Below, in pieces: positions 7,943-15,212 of a stretch of DNA of 45,572 bases. The position numbers and the translations under genes are program-made. This DNA comes from DAONFI01 sp035403485 (lineage in GTDB: Bacteria; Planctomycetota; Phycisphaerae; SM23-33), in NCBI GenBank assembly GCA_964536835.1, contig CAZIAZ010000021.1:1-45572 (forward strand). The letters are read 5' to 3'. The notes below the pieces were generated by a model that did no database searches, was not told the DNA's origin, and worked only from the letters and a program-made list of their open reading frames with translations. Numbering within the stretch: position 1 is the first letter of the stretch; each line of letters begins with the position of its first letter.

Positions 7943-7971
7943 ATTATATATAGGAGCGTCGTCGTCTTCAA
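7943..7971 (-). promoter_or_regulatory. Sigma-70-type promoter for the GT/GH57 pair
   Basis: On the minus strand, TTGAAG (7971-7966) and a perfect TATAAT (7948-7943) are separated by 17 nt, giving a leader of about 35 nt before the ATG at 7900. The remaining 7972-8167 is AT-rich and holds only a small CTACAT/ATGTAG hairpin at about 8044-8057, possibly the 3' end of pyrD transcription. Confidence 0.65.
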
Positions 7972-8167
7972 TTCAAATTCAATCCGGAAAATATTTTATG
8001 TGAAATTTTTTTCTTTTGTCCCGAAATGAAAGATTTTTGCCGCCTACATTTATGTAGCAGGATTTTATAAATTATTTTGAAATAAATTCTTAAAAACTTT
8101 CTGAATTGTTCAAAATTATCCGCGATTTCCCCTAATTGACAGAATGTGGTTAAGCCTCCTTACAATT

Positions 8168-9103
8168 TCAGCCTTCCAATGTGCCGATAATGTCGCGTAT
8201 TGACCCCTTCTTATGCCTCGTGAGATATTCGTCGATGCCCTGTTTTATTTCCAGAATGCATCGCGGGTCTACGAAAAGTGCCGTGCCGACAGCCAGCCCC
8301 GTGGCGCCAGCCAACAGGAATTCTATTGCGTCGCGGGCGTACTGGATGCCGCCCATGCCGATTATTGGAATGCCAGCCGGCTTGGCCACCTGCGTATAGA
8401 CGCGGTGAACCATATAGACTGCGATAGGCCGTATAGCCGGCCCTGAAAGGCCGCCTGTGCGGTTAGCCAACACCGGCCGACGTTTTTCAATGTCCACAAC
8501 CATTGCCGTAAAAGTGTTTATCATGCTTAATGCGTCAGCCCCGCCGTCGACGGCGGCTTGGGCGGTGGCGGTTATGTCCGTGACATTCGGCGATAGTTTC
8601 ACTATGAGGATATTTTTGCGACAGACGGATTTTATGGTTCGCGTGATTTCCTCCACGAGTTCCGGCTGAACGCCGAACTGAATGCCGCCGGCTTTGACGT
8701 TCGGACAGGATATGTTCAGTTCCACGCCTTTTACGATGTCGACGTTTTCAAGTGCGGCTGCCACCTTTACGTAATCATCCGGGGTCGTGCCTGCGATATT
8801 CACAAATACCGGCAGGCCGAGGGCTTCCAGTTGCGGCACTTTTTCATTGACGAACGTGTCAAGGCCGACGTTAGCCAAGCCTATCGCGTTGAGCATGCCG
8901 GCGCGGGTTTCCACTATTCGCGGATAATCATTGCCCTTGCGGGGAGCGAGACTTATGGATTTGGTCACGAACGCGCCGAGTTCCCGCAGATTGACGAAAT
9001 CGCCGTATTCGTCGGCATAGCCGCATGTGCCGCTGGCGGTCATGAGCGGGTTTTGGAGATTTACGCCGGCGATGTCTACTGACAAATCGTTTTTACATGT
9101 CAC
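8168..9103 (-). CDS. pyrD: Dihydroorotate dehydrogenase, class 1B catalytic subunit
   Basis: This 311-residue enzyme oxidises dihydroorotate to orotate in pyrimidine synthesis, using FMN. The catalytic Cys133 lies in ELNISCPNVKAGG, followed by VKLSPNVTDI and the phosphate-binding segments IGMGGI and GATGLAVGTA. The length and the Cys base mark class 1; the NISCPNVK form and lack of a membrane anchor suggest the NAD-dependent 1B type, whose electron-transfer partner PyrK is not in this window. The start is GTG at 9103, supported by AAAGGAA about 11 nt upstream. It follows the upstream membrane-protein gene by 15 bp and is probably co-transcribed with it. Confidence 0.93.
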   Translation of the reverse strand: MTCKNDLSVDIAGVNLQNPLMTASGTCGYADEYGDFVNLRELGAFVTKSISLAPRKGNDYPRIVETRAGMLNAIGLANVGLDTFVNEKVPQLEALGLPVFVNIAGTTPDDYVKVAAALENVDIVKGVELNISCPNVKAGGIQFGVQPELVEEITRTIKSVCRKNILIVKLSPNVTDITATAQAAVDGGADALSMINTFTAMVVDIEKRRPVLANRTGGLSGPAIRPIAVYMVHRVYTQVAKPAGIPIIGMGGIQYARDAIEFLLAGATGLAVGTALFVDPRCILEIKQGIDEYLTRHKKGSIRDIIGTLEG

Positions 9104-9118
9104 GGGAGGGCATTCCTT

Positions 9119-10045
9119 TCACTTCGCGTCGGCTGGTTCGTCGGGATGTTCCAGACGATACTCTCTGGCGGCGTCTGCCAGTTCATTCGGGATGGCTGAC
9201 ATCGGATCAATGTCTTCTTCGCTTTCGGTTCTGGATTTGTCATGGCTGAAGAGGGTTTCGTATCCGAAGCCTTTCTTCTGGCTGCGAATCCTTCGCTTGA
9301 GGAACATGAAAACCGCAATCGCCAAAGCGATTATTAGTATGACTATGCCGAATGCAAACCTGCTCAGTGCGCCTTGGGGTGCCTGAATTTTAGCAGGATT
9401 CATCTGCCACGCCAGTATTACCGGATACTTGTTTACAAAAGTGCCGGTCGAATTTCCGGTTTCGATATATTTGTAGAAAACGCCGGCTATCTCATATAGC
9501 GGCCCTGTCTTATATGCAGTTTGGCCGTCCGCCTGAAGTTCGGATTTTTCCGGCAGATTCGGCGGCAGAGTCTGGCTGAAAATAACCAGCGGCTCATTTG
9601 GGTTGGGCTCGTTGCCTTTCATTTTTACGGCGTGAATTCGGTAGATGGGCCGGTCGGACGGCCAATATGGCGAACGAATCAGATGCCGGTTTTCAACTGA
9701 AAGTTTTTGTAGCGTATATACGCAGACTTTCATGCGAACCGGCAGAAATCTGAACCGCTGCGGGGCTGATATTAGAGTTTTCCAGGCTGGGGCGTCCAGC
9801 TGGTTGAGTTCATCCTGTGAAAGGCTAGGCAGGGCGGAGATTTTCTTCATCATCCAGAAAAACTCGTTTTCATGGATGTTTTCCGTGCCGTCGGAAAGCT
9901 TGGCCAACACGTCATGGTCAGCCTGCCCAAGTTCCAGTGCGGCGTAAACTTTCTGAAGGTTTTCGTCGTCGGAAATAGCCGCCGCCGGCGACACTGAAAA
10001 CAACAGAACGGCCAACAAAATAAAATTTGCAGCAACCTTTATCAT
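9119..10045 (-). CDS. Exported, membrane-anchored hypothetical protein
   Basis: This is a 308-residue protein that I do not recognise. It has a signal peptide (1-24, ending PAAA), an extracytoplasmic domain of about 200 residues, one transmembrane helix at about 230-249, a basic stop-transfer (KRRIRSQKK) and an acidic 50-residue cytoplasmic tail. The outer domain begins with a helical part (about 25-85, AALELGQADHDVLAKL) followed by a beta-rich part. It lies directly upstream of pyrD with 15 bp between, so the two are likely co-transcribed, though no functional link is apparent. The topology resembles an envelope sensor or assembly factor, but there is no motif to prove it. Confidence 0.75.
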   Translation of the reverse strand: MIKVAANFILLAVLLFSVSPAAAISDDENLQKVYAALELGQADHDVLAKLSDGTENIHENEFFWMMKKISALPSLSQDELNQLDAPAWKTLISAPQRFRFLPVRMKVCVYTLQKLSVENRHLIRSPYWPSDRPIYRIHAVKMKGNEPNPNEPLVIFSQTLPPNLPEKSELQADGQTAYKTGPLYEIAGVFYKYIETGNSTGTFVNKYPVILAWQMNPAKIQAPQGALSRFAFGIVILIIALAIAVFMFLKRRIRSQKKGFGYETLFSHDKSRTESEEDIDPMSAIPNELADAAREYRLEHPDEPADAK

Positions 10046-10176
10046 GGCCGTATTTTAGAAATTGCGACGCAGAAATGCAATTTTGAAATTTTTTTGAATC
10101 TGCTCTTCCACTCTTGGTCGTAACGAAACATATGGAGCGTTTCTCAAAATTTTTTTATTGAACCTATCCCAAAAAC

Positions 10177-10263
10177 ATGGGCGTCGCCGAAATAGAGCAA
10201 TTTTGCGGGCTGGCAAGGAAGAAAAATGGCAGTCATTTAAAAAAAATTAACGAACTTTTATAA
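10177..10263 (+). CDS. Possible 28-residue peptide or decayed repeat-element reading frame
   Basis: An ATG-to-TAA frame starts MGVAEIEQFCGLARKKNGSH and ends LKKINELL. It has no Shine-Dalgarno sequence. Its middle, GGCAAGGAAGAAAAATG, matches the minus strand of the element at 33756-33917 at all but one base and in the same reading frame (LARKKN here, VARKEN there, LAMNKN in the 13994-14160 copy). Its last codons are the first unit of the adjacent 42-bp tandem repeat. It is therefore more probably a relic of the repeat family than an ordinary gene. The rest of 10046-10176 is AT-rich with nothing recognised. Confidence 0.3.
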   Translation: MGVAEIEQFCGLARKKNGSHLKKINELL

Positions 10264-10412
10264 CGCGAATTGGTCGTTTTAAAAAATTTTAGCGAACCTT
10301 TATAACGCAAATTGGTCATTTTAAAAAATTTTAACGAACCTTTATAACGCAAATTGGTCATTTTAAAAAATTTTAGCGAACCTTTATAACGCAAATTGGT
10401 CATTTTAAAAAA
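10234..10412. repeat. 42-bp tandem repeat, four copies plus a partial fifth
   Basis: Units start at 10234, 10275, 10317 and 10359, with a partial one at 10401. The unit begins CATTTTAAAAAATTTTA and continues through GAACCTTTATAACGC to AAATTGGT. The first unit is 41 bp and the most divergent; the other three differ by one or two bases, which suggests recent expansion. The array overlaps the last codon and stop of the DUF2203 gene. The 14-codon repeat reading on the minus strand is a by-product of the 42-bp period. Confidence 0.9.
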
Positions 10413-10920
10413 GTGTCGGCTGAAGTATTTCGTTTTTACCCAGCAGGCAGAGAGGTTGGCGGCAGGCGAAGCCCGCTCCCGCCTCATGCCAGTGACATAC
10501 GCTTTCCTCGCCAAGCAGCCAACATAACTTGATTTCCCTATCCTCGTGTATCGACGGGAAATCAACTATGCCGCGCGAAAAGTCCCGCAGTTCAACGCCT
10601 ATCTGGTCAAGTTCGTCCAGGCATGTCTGCAGGTCATCGACTGTCTTCACCAGCCGCTTGCGTGCCTGTTCCAACCCGTCGTTGCTGCCGGTCCTCTCGG
10701 CGGACTCTATCATCTCTTCTATTTCCAGCAGCCTGGCGTAGCCGGTGACTATTTCCGAAACTATCCGCCGTACCAGCACCAGGGCACGATTGGCATGTTC
10801 GGGAGTGAAATAACGTTTGTCGCCGCGTTGAGAATTTCCAGACCCCGTCTTGCCGAGAGCCTTCGCAGGCTGTCTGCTGTGGTCAAGTTCCGTCCTGTCT
10901 CCTGTAGGTTCATATAACAT
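10405..10920 (-). CDS. DUF2203 family protein
   Basis: This is a 171-residue cytoplasmic protein of the DUF2203 family, of unknown function. Family hallmarks are YFTPEHANRAL with a helical VLVRRIVSEIV near the start of the domain, and a C-terminal DFPSI, EIKLCWLLGEE, WHEAGAGFACRQPL block. The helices between look coiled-coil (YARLLEIEEMIESAE, then LVKTVDDLQTCLDELDQIG). The frame is open upstream to 11025, but I chose the ATG at 10920 because the conserved domain begins about 35 residues later and the extension is low-complexity. There is no clear ribosome site. The stop codon lies inside the 42-bp repeat array, so the C-terminus may vary between strains. Confidence 0.8.
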   Translation of the reverse strand: MLYEPTGDRTELDHSRQPAKALGKTGSGNSQRGDKRYFTPEHANRALVLVRRIVSEIVTGYARLLEIEEMIESAERTGSNDGLEQARKRLVKTVDDLQTCLDELDQIGVELRDFSRGIVDFPSIHEDREIKLCWLLGEESVCHWHEAGAGFACRQPLCLLGKNEILQPTLF

Positions 10921-11036
10921 GGTAAAACTTATATCGGCAAAAACTGACTTTGACTCTAGCGACGGGTGGCTAGTCGGAGACGGTTTTTTAAATTTTTTTG
11001 CGATAAACGTCCGATAACACCACAAATCCGCATCCT

Positions 11037-11070
11037 GTAAGGGGATAACATCGAAATGCCATCCCCTTAC
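11037..11070. other. Stem-loop between the propeller lipoprotein and DUF2203 genes
   Basis: GTAAGGGGAT (11037-11046) pairs perfectly with ATCCCCTTAC (11061-11070) around a 14-nt loop. A competing pairing exists: ATAACAT (11045-11051) with ATGTTAT (11076-11082). There is no T-run on the minus strand, so it is not a classical terminator. It lies in the 197-bp gap after the lipoprotein gene and could be a 3'-end or regulatory RNA structure. Confidence 0.4.
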
Positions 11071-11117
11071 GGGCCATGTTATGTCAATGTCGACGTGTTA
11101 ATTACCGACGATTTTTT

Positions 11118-12947
11118 TCAGTCAACTGCTAATTGATTTGTACTGATATAAGAGCCGCTCATATGAATTTCAGTAGTATGGTTTTTTTCTGCAGGCTGAG
11201 TTGTTGGATTGGCCGGCTTGATATAAGATTTCATATGAATTACTTTGGCAGGGCACTTTTTCGCCGTCGGCTGAGTGGTAGCTTTGGCACAAGATTTCAT
11301 ATTCATATGAATCTCTGTCTCTGCCGATTTAATGGCAGCTTTGACGGGGGCTGCAGATTTGTTGGAACGATATTTATCTACGATGCCCTGCATGATGATT
11401 TTCGGCCAGCCGGTGCTTATTGTTTTCCGTGAACCGTTTGACCATAAATCAACCATATAAACTTTTTCATCCGCACTTTCTTTGCATGTGAGTATGCAGA
11501 GATTTTCGTTATTCTGCCATGTCGGCAGAACCGGTGCGTCAAGGCCGGCCAGTGGCGGTTGAACTATCTGAATGTTTGAAGTTTTCAGATTCAGGATTTT
11601 TACGGATTTGTCGTTACTGAGTACCGCGATTCGCGTCTGGTCGGGCGACATCTGGAACGTGTCCCAATTTATTGAACCCATTTGTCTCTGTGTTTCCTTA
11701 GGTATGATGTTTATTATTGTTGACGGCAATTCGGGGGTTATGGCGAAGAGGCTTTGCGATTGCGGCATTTCCTGAGTGGTGGCTGGCACTGAAAGTGGTA
11801 CGGATGAGAAAATTATCCAGCCGTTTTTCAGGCAGCGTATCTTGCATGTGTCGTGGAACACTATGCCGGCTAACTCCGTTGCGTCGGGAAATTTTTTGAA
11901 CATTTCGCCGCGTTCGTCAAATATTTTTACCTTTTTGATAGAGCCCAGTTGTAATTTGTCGGAAGGTGTGCTGCTTGCCGCAGAATTGTTCTGGTCATAG
12001 ACATAAATGAACGTTTCGGCGAGAAGTTTATTCCCTGATGTCGACGATATAATAGTGACATTATGGCCGATAGCGGAAAATTTGCCATTTTTATATTCAT
12101 ATGACATGTTGCCGCCTGAAACATCATATATTTCGTCTGAAGTATTTATTCTCCAACTTTTTTTATCCTGCGTATAAGTCAAGCGTGGAGGCTGTATGCC
12201 GCCGTTATTTGTGGAACTGTAAATTAGCGTATTGCCGTCAGATGTCCAGTCAGGCAGGATGGCGGCATTTTGGGCAATCAGTGAAACGCGGCCTTTCATG
12301 TCGCATACGTAGAGCGTTTTTCCGGATTTTGAAAATTCGACCGCTTTGCCGTTAGGCGAGATTTTCAGGTTTTCGATATTCATGAAAGTGCTGAGGATTA
12401 ATTGCGGCTGAGCCGTGTTGCAGTTTTTGCAGACGAATAATTGATTCAACTGTGCCTTTGCTTTTGCGATGCCCTGCAATGTTTTTGCATCGAGTTTGGT
12501 TTTGAGTTCGTCAGCCTGATTGTCTTTCAGGTACAACAGCATTAGTATGGTGTCTTCCGGTTCGAATTTTGCAAAGGGGTTGTTTTTATCATCTTTTAAA
12601 CTCTCAGGCTGTAATTTGGCCAGCGCGTCTTTGGCCAGTGCTATCAGTTCCGCCTGTTTTTTTGCATCTACATATTTAGCCGCCTCTTTCCACGAATTTA
12701 TCATAAGCGGCTGAACGTAATATAAATCATCGGAATTCGGACTCCATGCAACTGCGCCTGAATATTTCAGAGATTCTGTCGATAATTTGCCTTGTGAGTC
12801 GCAGAGATAGATTTCATTTTTTGTGAGTACCGCGCCATGTTGGCCGTCGTGCGACCATATGACGGCTGCCTGCGGATAACAGCCGGCCAACAGAAACGTT
12901 GCAATCGCGAGTAATGTAAAAAGTTTCATTTTTTTAAGGTTTTTCAT
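11118..12947 (-). CDS. Lipoprotein with WD40/TolB-like beta-propeller repeats
   Basis: This is a 609-residue lipoprotein. The signal ends in the lipobox LLAGC at about residue 22. Repeated propeller-like blades are visible: VIWSHDGQHGAVL, AVAWSPNSDDLYYV, ISPNGKAVEFS, LPDWTSDGNTLIY and MSPDQTRIAVLS, the PD40/TolB pattern, so a multi-bladed propeller is likely, with a helical insert at about 85-170. The C-terminal 80 residues are a Lys/Thr/Pro-rich tail with three IHM repeats and TTQP spacers. The ATG at 12947 overlaps the stop codon of the membrane protein upstream (ATGA) and follows GGGAGAA, so translation is coupled. Its place in an ECF sigma operon suggests a sensing or envelope role. Confidence 0.85.
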   Translation of the reverse strand: MKNLKKMKLFTLLAIATFLLAGCYPQAAVIWSHDGQHGAVLTKNEIYLCDSQGKLSTESLKYSGAVAWSPNSDDLYYVQPLMINSWKEAAKYVDAKKQAELIALAKDALAKLQPESLKDDKNNPFAKFEPEDTILMLLYLKDNQADELKTKLDAKTLQGIAKAKAQLNQLFVCKNCNTAQPQLILSTFMNIENLKISPNGKAVEFSKSGKTLYVCDMKGRVSLIAQNAAILPDWTSDGNTLIYSSTNNGGIQPPRLTYTQDKKSWRINTSDEIYDVSGGNMSYEYKNGKFSAIGHNVTIISSTSGNKLLAETFIYVYDQNNSAASSTPSDKLQLGSIKKVKIFDERGEMFKKFPDATELAGIVFHDTCKIRCLKNGWIIFSSVPLSVPATTQEMPQSQSLFAITPELPSTIINIIPKETQRQMGSINWDTFQMSPDQTRIAVLSNDKSVKILNLKTSNIQIVQPPLAGLDAPVLPTWQNNENLCILTCKESADEKVYMVDLWSNGSRKTISTGWPKIIMQGIVDKYRSNKSAAPVKAAIKSAETEIHMNMKSCAKATTQPTAKKCPAKVIHMKSYIKPANPTTQPAEKNHTTEIHMSGSYISTNQLAVD

Positions 12948-13375
12948 CGTTGTTCTCCCAATATTGGTTTTCGTGTAGGACTTATCCATATTATTCTTTG
13001 TTGTGAATTTTGTGACAGCTGTATGTCGTCAAAACGTTTTTTCCATGCTTTTTTCGACCATATCGACGGATTTACAGCCTGCGGCGGTTTTTCCTGTTCA
13101 TTTAGTGTCGGCCGGCTTGCGACGGCTGGCAGTGTTTTTTGTATTGTCACGTAATCGTGTTTTTTTGTTTCTCGCCAGATTTGAGTGCTTACCGCGAGGC
13201 CCATGCCGATGGCGAAAATTATTACGGCTGCGTTTCGCCACCGACTTTCCCTGCGTTTACAGGCTACGGCGTGTACGTGCAGAACGGCGTCTTTCAGTTT
13301 TGCCTTATGGGTCTGGTTTATCGTATCGTCAAACGGAAGGCTGTTGAGCAGATTTTTAATGCTGTTTTGTTTCAT
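12944..13375 (-). CDS. Single-pass membrane protein in the anti-sigma position
   Basis: This is a 143-residue protein with about 46 cytoplasmic residues, one transmembrane helix at about 47-65 (NAAVIIFAIGMGLAV) and an outer C-terminal region of about 75 residues. Its place directly after an ECF sigma gene, overlapping it by 20 bp, and its topology point to an anti-sigma factor. The zinc-binding HxxxCxxC motif is incomplete: HAVACKRR has the His and first Cys but no second Cys, so it is at most a divergent member. The ATG at 13375 is preferred over the GTG at 13390 because AGGTGG lies at good spacing before it. Confidence 0.7.
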   Translation of the reverse strand: MKQNSIKNLLNSLPFDDTINQTHKAKLKDAVLHVHAVACKRRESRWRNAAVIIFAIGMGLAVSTQIWRETKKHDYVTIQKTLPAVASRPTLNEQEKPPQAVNPSIWSKKAWKKRFDDIQLSQNSQQRIIWISPTRKPILGEQR

Positions 13376-13943
13376 ATTCAGCCACCTCACTGTCTTGGAA
13401 TTTCTTTTTCAATTTCGTGATTATTCGGCTCAGCCGCGTGCGAACCGTGCCATGTGCCATGCTGGTTATTTCGGCAATCCTTGCCGTGGAGCAGTTTTCA
13501 AAAAAACGCAGAACCAGCAGATTCTGGTCGGACGGTTTGAGTTTTAAAATTTCCTGGTACACTTTCGGCCAATCCAGCATGTTTCGGTCTGTGGCTTCTG
13601 CGGCAGGCTGACTGAGCCGGCCTGCTTCCGCCGCCGCCTGCATCAGCCTTTTGCGGTTAGCCTGACTGCGAAGATGGCCGGCTGCCTCGTTCGATGCTAT
13701 TGCAAATATCCATTTTTCAAAATCGCCGCAGGTTCTGCCGCTGAAACGACATATGTTGTTTGCCACGTTGAAAAAAACATTCGACGTGACATCTTCCGCA
13801 GCCTCCCGCAGGAACAGCCTGCGCAGGCAATAGCGGAATATCCGCGGATAATAATGCTCGTAAAGTTCAGCCATCGCCTGCCGGTCATGTTTTGCGAGCA
13901 ATACCGTCCGGTCGTCTGTGAGTATGGTCGGTTCAGCCATCAT
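13356..13943 (-). CDS. ECF-type RNA polymerase sigma factor
   Basis: This 195-residue sigma-70 family protein has only regions 2 and 4. Region 2 spans about 20-90 (AMAELYEHYYPRIFRYC, then AAEDVTSNVFFNV as the core-binding helix and WIFAIASNEA near the -10 recognition part). Region 4 spans about 130-185 (LKPSDQNLLVLRFFENCSTARIAEI, with the helix-turn-helix MAHGTVRTRLSRIITKLKK). Together with the membrane protein and propeller lipoprotein downstream it forms a three-gene coupled operon. The nearest upstream non-coding DNA contains the inverted-repeat element at 13994-14160. Its target promoters are unknown. Confidence 0.92.
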   Translation of the reverse strand: MMAEPTILTDDRTVLLAKHDRQAMAELYEHYYPRIFRYCLRRLFLREAAEDVTSNVFFNVANNICRFSGRTCGDFEKWIFAIASNEAAGHLRSQANRKRLMQAAAEAGRLSQPAAEATDRNMLDWPKVYQEILKLKPSDQNLLVLRFFENCSTARIAEITSMAHGTVRTRLSRIITKLKKKFQDSEVAEYETKQH

Positions 13944-13993
13944 CCTTACTATGCGCCAAAACTGAAAATGTTACACGAAATTGTAAAAAAATT

Positions 13994-14160
13994 ATATGAG
14001 GTCTCGGAATAATTCGACACGATGGATTGCGCCGGAATTTTTCTGTCTCGCAATGAACAAGAACGAGGCATATTGGGCAATATTCCGAAGTTTTTGTGAA
14101 GCAGCGAGACGGGAAAATAACAAGCAAGCCGCGTGATGGAGTTATTCAGAGGCCTCATAT
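13994..14160 (+). mobile_element. Miniature inverted-repeat element, copy A
   Basis: Terminal inverted repeats of 22 bp (13994-14015 with 14139-14160) match at 19 positions, starting ATATGAGG. Inside, GTCTCGC (14045-14051) pairs with GCGAGAC (14104-14110) around a 52-nt loop. The loop matches that of the element at 33756-33917 at about 41 of 52 positions and has the same length. A 27-codon frame (14053-14136) reads MNKNEAYWAIFRSFCEAARR onward. It fills most of the 229-bp gap between the AraC and sigma genes. It has no transposase and could be a non-autonomous transposable element, a structured RNA or both. Confidence 0.6.
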
Positions 14161-14172
14161 GTATATCGCCTG

Positions 14173-15111
14173 TCAATATTGGTTCCTGGTTTCTGTTCGC
14201 GTGGTCATCGGCCCGAAATGTCGATACTGGCTGGGCGTGATTCCTTCGACGGCACGAAAAGCGCGGCTGAAGGCGTGAATGGTTGCGAAGCCGGTTTTAT
14301 CGGCGATTTGCGAAAAGGTCATGTTTGTAGTCCGCATCAGTTCACGTGCCTGCGCTATACGACAGTGTCGGATATATTCCCGCGGTGAACGTGTAAAATG
14401 TTTTTTGAACAGTAAGCGGAAATAACTCGGCGAAAGGTCAGCGATATCAGCCATGTCGTCGACGGTGATGTCGAGGTGGCAGTTCCGCCTGGCGTATTCT
14501 GCGGCGTCTTCGATGGCTACGACGTGTTCGTGTTCTTCGCAGGAGAGCCCTTTGCGGCCTCGCAATAATTCGCCGATGACCTCCAGCATCAAACCGCTCA
14601 TTATAAGTTGCGAGTACGGCTGGGCGCGGGTGGCTTCCAGCACCACATTAGCCAGCAGTTCGCCGATTCGCATATTGACGAACGATTGTATTCTGCCGGC
14701 GAGCTCGTTTATTTCCGGCAGGTTTACCGGCGGATGCATGAGTGGTTTGAAGTCCGACAAATCCGTCATGCCGCCTGGTATGCTGAAATCCCAGTGGCTG
14801 ACCGACGGCCTGTATATCAGGTCGAAATGCGCATATATGCAGTGCATTCTGCCGGATGTTCCTTCCATGCGATGCGGCGTATCCGGCGGTATCCAGAATA
14901 TGTCGTGCGGCGACACCGGCCAAAAATCGCTGCCGATGTTGAATCGGCCCTGTCCGGAAGGAATGTATACTATAAGATAATCCAGCAGACAGCGAGTTTC
15001 GAGCAGCCACGGCTTACGCAGGGCATCGCCGCAGTGCCGGACGTAAGGCCTGAGCTGTTTGAGAATGTCGGCGCCGCTGCCGGTGCCTGGTATTTGATTG
15101 TGTGCGTACAT
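14173..15111 (-). CDS. AraC-family transcriptional regulator
   Basis: The C-terminal 100 residues form the double helix-turn-helix of the AraC/XylS family (ITVDDMADIADLSPSYFRLLFKKHF, then SPREYIRHCRIAQARELM and FSQIADKTGFATIHAFSRAFR). The N-terminal part looks like a cupin ligand-binding domain (LIVYIPSGQGRFNIG, DIFWIPPDTPHRM). Such proteins usually sense a small molecule, often a sugar. A TTG at 15150 would add 13 residues; neither start has a clear ribosome site, so I give the ATG. It is divergent from the UroD-like gene, with roughly 60-100 bp of shared promoter region, and probably regulates it. Confidence 0.88.
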   Translation of the reverse strand: MYAHNQIPGTGSGADILKQLRPYVRHCGDALRKPWLLETRCLLDYLIVYIPSGQGRFNIGSDFWPVSPHDIFWIPPDTPHRMEGTSGRMHCIYAHFDLIYRPSVSHWDFSIPGGMTDLSDFKPLMHPPVNLPEINELAGRIQSFVNMRIGELLANVVLEATRAQPYSQLIMSGLMLEVIGELLRGRKGLSCEEHEHVVAIEDAAEYARRNCHLDITVDDMADIADLSPSYFRLLFKKHFTRSPREYIRHCRIAQARELMRTTNMTFSQIADKTGFATIHAFSRAFRAVEGITPSQYRHFGPMTTRTETRNQY

Positions 15112-15212
15112 GTAAAATCGTTTCGGGTAAATAATCTTCTTTTCCGACAAAGACGCAATCGCGATATTATGCTATTATATATGAAGATTATGAATTTTGA
15201 AAGGTATCAATT

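Noticed and set aside
10233..10565. 110-residue minus-strand open frame with repeated LRYKGSLKFFKMTN-type units
   Set aside because: It lies in the 42-bp tandem repeat and overlaps the DUF2203 gene in another frame; the repetition comes from the DNA period.
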